DNA of 64,000 bases from Pampus argenteus (taxonomy: Eukaryota; Chordata; Actinopteri; Scombriformes; Stromateidae): positions 18,936,001 to 19,000,000 of the forward strand of contig CM072877.1 in the NCBI GenBank assembly GCA_036937835.1, in the 5' to 3' direction. Below, piece after piece: positions 60,513 through 64,000 of the stretch. Position numbers and translations under genes: made by a program. Positions within the stretch are counted from its first letter, which is position 1. Every line of letters begins with the position of its first letter. The notes below the pieces were generated by a model. The model was not told where the DNA came from. It was given only the letters and a program-made list of their open reading frames with translations, and did no database searches.

Positions 60513-61820
60513 ATGAAATTAACTGGTTTATTTCCGAGAAAAGGAAGAAGGGATTTCATCCTCGTGCCACTGCTGATTCTCTGTGTTCTGATATTTGTCA
60601 TCATCACTAAATCTTTACCTCACACAGCTGATTCAAATATTACTCAGACAATTCACAAATACGATATTAACTGCTCGGGTATATATGACATGGACCCAGT
60701 GGAGGTGGGTAAATCGCTGACCATCAGGGAGAAAGAAGTAGTGGAGGCTAAGGATGAAAGTCTGTTTAACCTTACCTCAAACTGCAATGTATTCATCAGG
60801 TCCAGAGGTTACGATCACGTTTGTGTCTCAGAGGAGGAGAAAAACTTCCCTCTGGCTTATTCTATAGTTGTGCATAAATCTGCAGCGATGGTAGAGAGGC
60901 TCCTCAGAGCAGTGTACTCACCGAGTAACATCTACTGTATTCACTATGATAAGAAGTCGTCAGCCCAGTTCATCTCAGCTGTAGAGGGTTTGGCACACTG
61001 TTTGCCTAATGTATTCATCTCCTCCAAGCGAGAATCTGTCTTTTATGCAAGCTTCAGTCGTCTGAAAGCTGATCTGAACTGTATGACTGACCTTTTGCAG
61101 TCAAATGTAAAGTGGAAATATGTCATCAACCTCTGCGGCCAAGATTTCCCTCTCATCTCCAATATCGAGCTGGTGTCACAACTCAAGAATTTAAATGGCA
61201 CTAATATGTTGGAAACATCTCGACCGAGTACGTACAAGAAGCAGAGGTTCAAATTTCACTACGAGCTGACAGACATCAACTATGAGTATCAAAAGCTGCC
61301 CATAAAAACGAATCAGGCTAAGACCCCCCCGCCTCATGGTATTGAGATGTTCACTGGCAATGCCTATTTTGTCCTGTCACGCGACTTTGTTAAATTCATG
61401 AATACTTCTGATGTTGTGAAAGACTTTCTGGCGTGGTCAGAGGACACCTACTCACCTGATGAACACGTCTGGGCCACGCTTGTGCGACTGCCCGGTGTAC
61501 CCGGCGAGGTGCCCAGATCAGCGCCTGATATCACCGACCTGATGAGTAAGACCAGGCTGGTGAAGTGGAGTTACCTGGAGGAGTATCTCTACCCGTCCTG
61601 CACTGGGAAACACGTCCGCAGTGTTTGCATTTATGGCGCAGCAGAGTTGCGTTGGTTACTGAACTATGGTCACTGGTTTGCGAATAAGTTTGACATCAAC
61701 TTTGACCCCGTTATCCTTCAGTGTCTTGAGGAGAAGCTGGAGGAAAAGAGGAAGTTATTCCAATCAGCGACATCAACGACCTGTGATTATAATACTGACT
61801 CCGTAATGTGGTTTTCTTGA
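60513..61820 (+). CDS. gcnt4: Beta-1,6-N-acetylglucosaminyltransferase 4 (core-2 type)
   Basis: This Golgi enzyme of family GT14 transfers GlcNAc from UDP-GlcNAc in beta-1,6 linkage to core-1 O-glycans, making core-2 branches. The 435-aa frame lies in one exon, as usual for this family; human GCNT4 is, as I recall, 453 aa. It is a type II membrane protein with a basic N-terminus, a signal anchor (about 14-32) and a luminal catalytic domain. NCSGIYDMDPVEVGKSL near residue 53 is the best GCNT4-specific match. Family motifs: VVHKSAAMVERLLRAVY, YCIHYDKK, YVINLCGQDFPL, SPDEHVWATL with the likely catalytic Glu317, and CIYGAAELRWLL. Eleven luminal cysteines include those of the conserved disulfides. 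Sequons lie at N42, N53, N86, N228 and N297. A splice acceptor just before the ATG supports this start. Confidence 0.95.
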   Translation: MKLTGLFPRKGRRDFILVPLLILCVLIFVIITKSLPHTADSNITQTIHKYDINCSGIYDMDPVEVGKSLTIREKEVVEAKDESLFNLTSNCNVFIRSRGYDHVCVSEEEKNFPLAYSIVVHKSAAMVERLLRAVYSPSNIYCIHYDKKSSAQFISAVEGLAHCLPNVFISSKRESVFYASFSRLKADLNCMTDLLQSNVKWKYVINLCGQDFPLISNIELVSQLKNLNGTNMLETSRPSTYKKQRFKFHYELTDINYEYQKLPIKTNQAKTPPPHGIEMFTGNAYFVLSRDFVKFMNTSDVVKDFLAWSEDTYSPDEHVWATLVRLPGVPGEVPRSAPDITDLMSKTRLVKWSYLEEYLYPSCTGKHVRSVCIYGAAELRWLLNYGHWFANKFDINFDPVILQCLEEKLEEKRKLFQSATSTTCDYNTDSVMWFS

Positions 61821-62180
61821 TTACTTATTGGTGCAGCTTTAAATTGTAATGTAATCTATTTATATGTACTTCAACACCTTAAAGGTTCAGTTCACCTGAA
61901 AACACTTTCTCTCTCTGTGGTGTCTTAATTATTATACATATTTCTGTTTAATTAAGAATAATAATAATAATAATGACTATGCAGCTTACTTTGAAATGAA
62001 GTCCATAAGTTTCAAAACATTTTATTAAATTCCTCTGGATGTGGATGATATGTGTATCCCTGTAAACAGTTTTTATTGAGCTTAATTGTTAACTGTAAGT
62101 CTAATTAAGACACAATGAGCTGTTAGTGGCATGAACTGACATGTTTATCTGCTCCCTCTAATAAATGTGACATACTACTG
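61821..62180 (+). other. gcnt4: gcnt4 3' UTR (approximate)
   Basis: Follows the TGA. An AATAAA at 62160-62165 is the first good poly(A) signal downstream of the stop. Confidence 0.4.
62160..62165 (+). terminator. gcnt4: Candidate poly(A) signal of gcnt4
   Basis: AATAAA 340 bases after the stop codon, with TG-rich sequence (gtcatgtgtgg) about 20 bases on. Confidence 0.4.
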
Positions 62181-62597
62181 AGGTCATGTGTGGACACGTA
62201 TGACTAATATGTGTTCAAACTGGATTCCTTCTTACAACGTATCCTTTAATTTTAATGAGACATGGATTGTGTGCCAGATGTCTTCTTATGAAATTCATTA
62301 ACCCTTAAACCTACCATATAAAAGCATTAAGCAAACACATAAGCGCTTATGGTTTGTTTTACCACCTCTATCTGTCATTAGAGAACACCATAAAGCACAA
62401 CATAGAAACAACTTTTTTTCTGTTGCGTAGATGCACATATGTTAAAGCGGATAACATATCTGCTGCTGCTCATTCAGACATGGAGCGACACACTATGTAC
62501 ACACAATTAACTATTTAATCAATGGATTAATATCATGGGCCAGTGGAATGAAAAGTGGTTATTGATAATAACTGATAAAGGTAAAGTTGCAAAGTTA

Positions 62598-62632
<35 letters not shown>

Positions 62633-63633
62633 ACCTTCAAAGTCAAATAAAATGATAACGCTTGTTTTTGCTCTTTTAAAGTCTAAAAATTGGCTATTGA
62701 ACACACCTTTGCTGCTATTAGTCTGTTGGAGCTGTTTCTACAAGCAAAAGGTGATCGTGATCTCTGAAACATGTCACCTAGTGCAGCATTGCGGCTCACT
62801 CAGGTGTTTTTAATCATTTCTGGACGGACGAATAAGATACATCAGGTTTGACTCTGCACATAAGATGAAGTGACAATACGTGGAACATGGTGCACCGCTC
62901 ACATGGAGTCAAGACGTTACTGGGTTTCACTAAATTATTAATATTACAGGAGTTTCTTGTTTGTGTATGTGTGAGTGAGCTTGATGACCTGGTGTACTGT
63001 TAGGATTATACTGATACTGCTTGTCCTACTCTCCACAGTAACAAAGTACAAAGCTGTGGTTGCTGCTTCACTGACATTGTCCACGTAGCTATTTAGGAAG
63101 ATGAATAAGAATTGTTTTATTGTGAAGGAGTTCATTGATGTTGCACCGCATGATTCAGTGTAAAAGCAGAACAGGAAGCAAACAGAGACCAAAACGCACA
63201 CCCACAGTTACTACTTCATGATTGAATGGTTTATTCATAAACAGACATCATAGCCTTTATTGCTGTCATTCCATTATTTGTTTTAAATATTATCCAGGAT
63301 CAAACATTAGCTTTAATGCAGACACACCTATTATATTAACTGCATTTTATGTAAGATAAATATACAACAATTATTTACATGAAGTGGTGGAAGATCTCTC
63401 TCTCTTGCACGCTATTAAGCACGAGCTGTGGTGACACTTTCACATGAACTTAGTGGTTATATAGAAACCTTATTCAGTACTTATCGCTAAGTAATATAAA
63501 TTGTGTTCACACATTGGCTGTGGAGTTTGACCTATAAATAGTTGTCAGAGTGCCCTCAAGGAATAATAAAATGTTTTGGGTTTTTTTTTTTCTTTTGGAT
63601 AAATGTAAATGTAAATCATTAACCATTTTGGAT
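62181..63633. other. Intergenic, no gene seen
   Basis: AT-rich sequence with a CA tract at 62601-62629. No coding exon recognised. Confidence 0.6.
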
Positions 63634-63907
63634 CTAATCAAATCACATTTAATTTGTATAGCCCAAAGTCCTCAGAGGGCTTTACAATCTGTACAGGAAG
63701 TGACACCCTCTGTCCTTAGACCCTCGATTCAGTTGAGGAAAAACTTGCCCACCAAAAAACCTTTTAACAGGGAAAAAGGTGGAAGAAACCTCAGGAAGAG
63801 CCACAGAGGAGGGATCCCTCTCCCAGGACGGACAGACGTGCAATGATGTCACATGTACAGAACAAATCAACACACACATATTGTACACTCACAATGAATT
63901 ACAATGA
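63634..63907 (+). repeat. Interspersed repeat family, copy 3
   Basis: Matches copy 1 over almost its full length, with a deletion of the 'atcacaaaatac' block near its start. It is followed by (AG)n and a short GATA run (about 63941-63955) near the window edge. Confidence 0.8.
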
Positions 63908-64000
63908 ACAGAGAGAGAGAGAGATGGATTAGATGGATTAGATAGATAGATAGATAAGGAGAGAGTATGTGAGTCCCCCAGCAGTCTAGTCCTATGGCAG

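Overview
This is a window of teleost (ray-finned) fish nuclear DNA. Genes are split into many small exons with GT-AG introns, dinucleotide microsatellites are dense, and the proteins are vertebrate. The gene order sv2c - cert1 - hmgcr - gcnt4 matches the human 5q13 neighbourhood, although the POLK, ANKDD1B and POC5 genes that I recall lying between CERT1 and SV2C in mammals were not seen here.

Layout. From the left edge to about 19.7 kb is the 5' three-quarters of a synaptic vesicle glycoprotein 2 gene, best named sv2c, on the minus strand. Nine coding exons (about 553 residues) are visible; the C-terminal exons lie beyond base 1. A probable 5'UTR exon sits at 19491-19656. At 20218-22562 is a young, 2345-bp, gag-only LTR retrotransposon with matching 353-bp LTRs and a 5-bp target duplication. 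Its Gag resembles a SCAN domain, as in Gmr1-like Ty3/Gypsy elements, and only a scrap of pol remains. From 22.6 to 35.3 kb I found no confident protein gene, but there is an orphan CpG-rich block at 30.5-31.3 kb with tandem repeats, a perfect CRE and telomere-like repeats.

cert1 (ceramide transfer protein) runs on the plus strand from a CpG-rich promoter near 35.4 kb to 49193, with 16 constitutive coding exons (601 aa). It has one frameshifted Ser-rich exon and one candidate cassette exon. hmgcr (HMG-CoA reductase, 872 aa, 19 coding exons) is convergent on the minus strand, 51751-56546, with a non-coding first exon at about 57.1 kb. gcnt4 (core-2 type beta-1,6-GlcNAc transferase, 435 aa, one coding exon) is on the plus strand at 60513-61820. 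Three copies of one interspersed repeat family surround gcnt4.

The genes do not form an operon. cert1 and hmgcr both serve ER/Golgi lipid metabolism (ceramide transport and sterol synthesis) and are tail to tail; sv2c acts on synaptic vesicles and gcnt4 in Golgi O-glycan branching. All exon joins were read by eye from splice consensus, reading-frame continuity and recalled family sequences; no alignment or transcript data were available.
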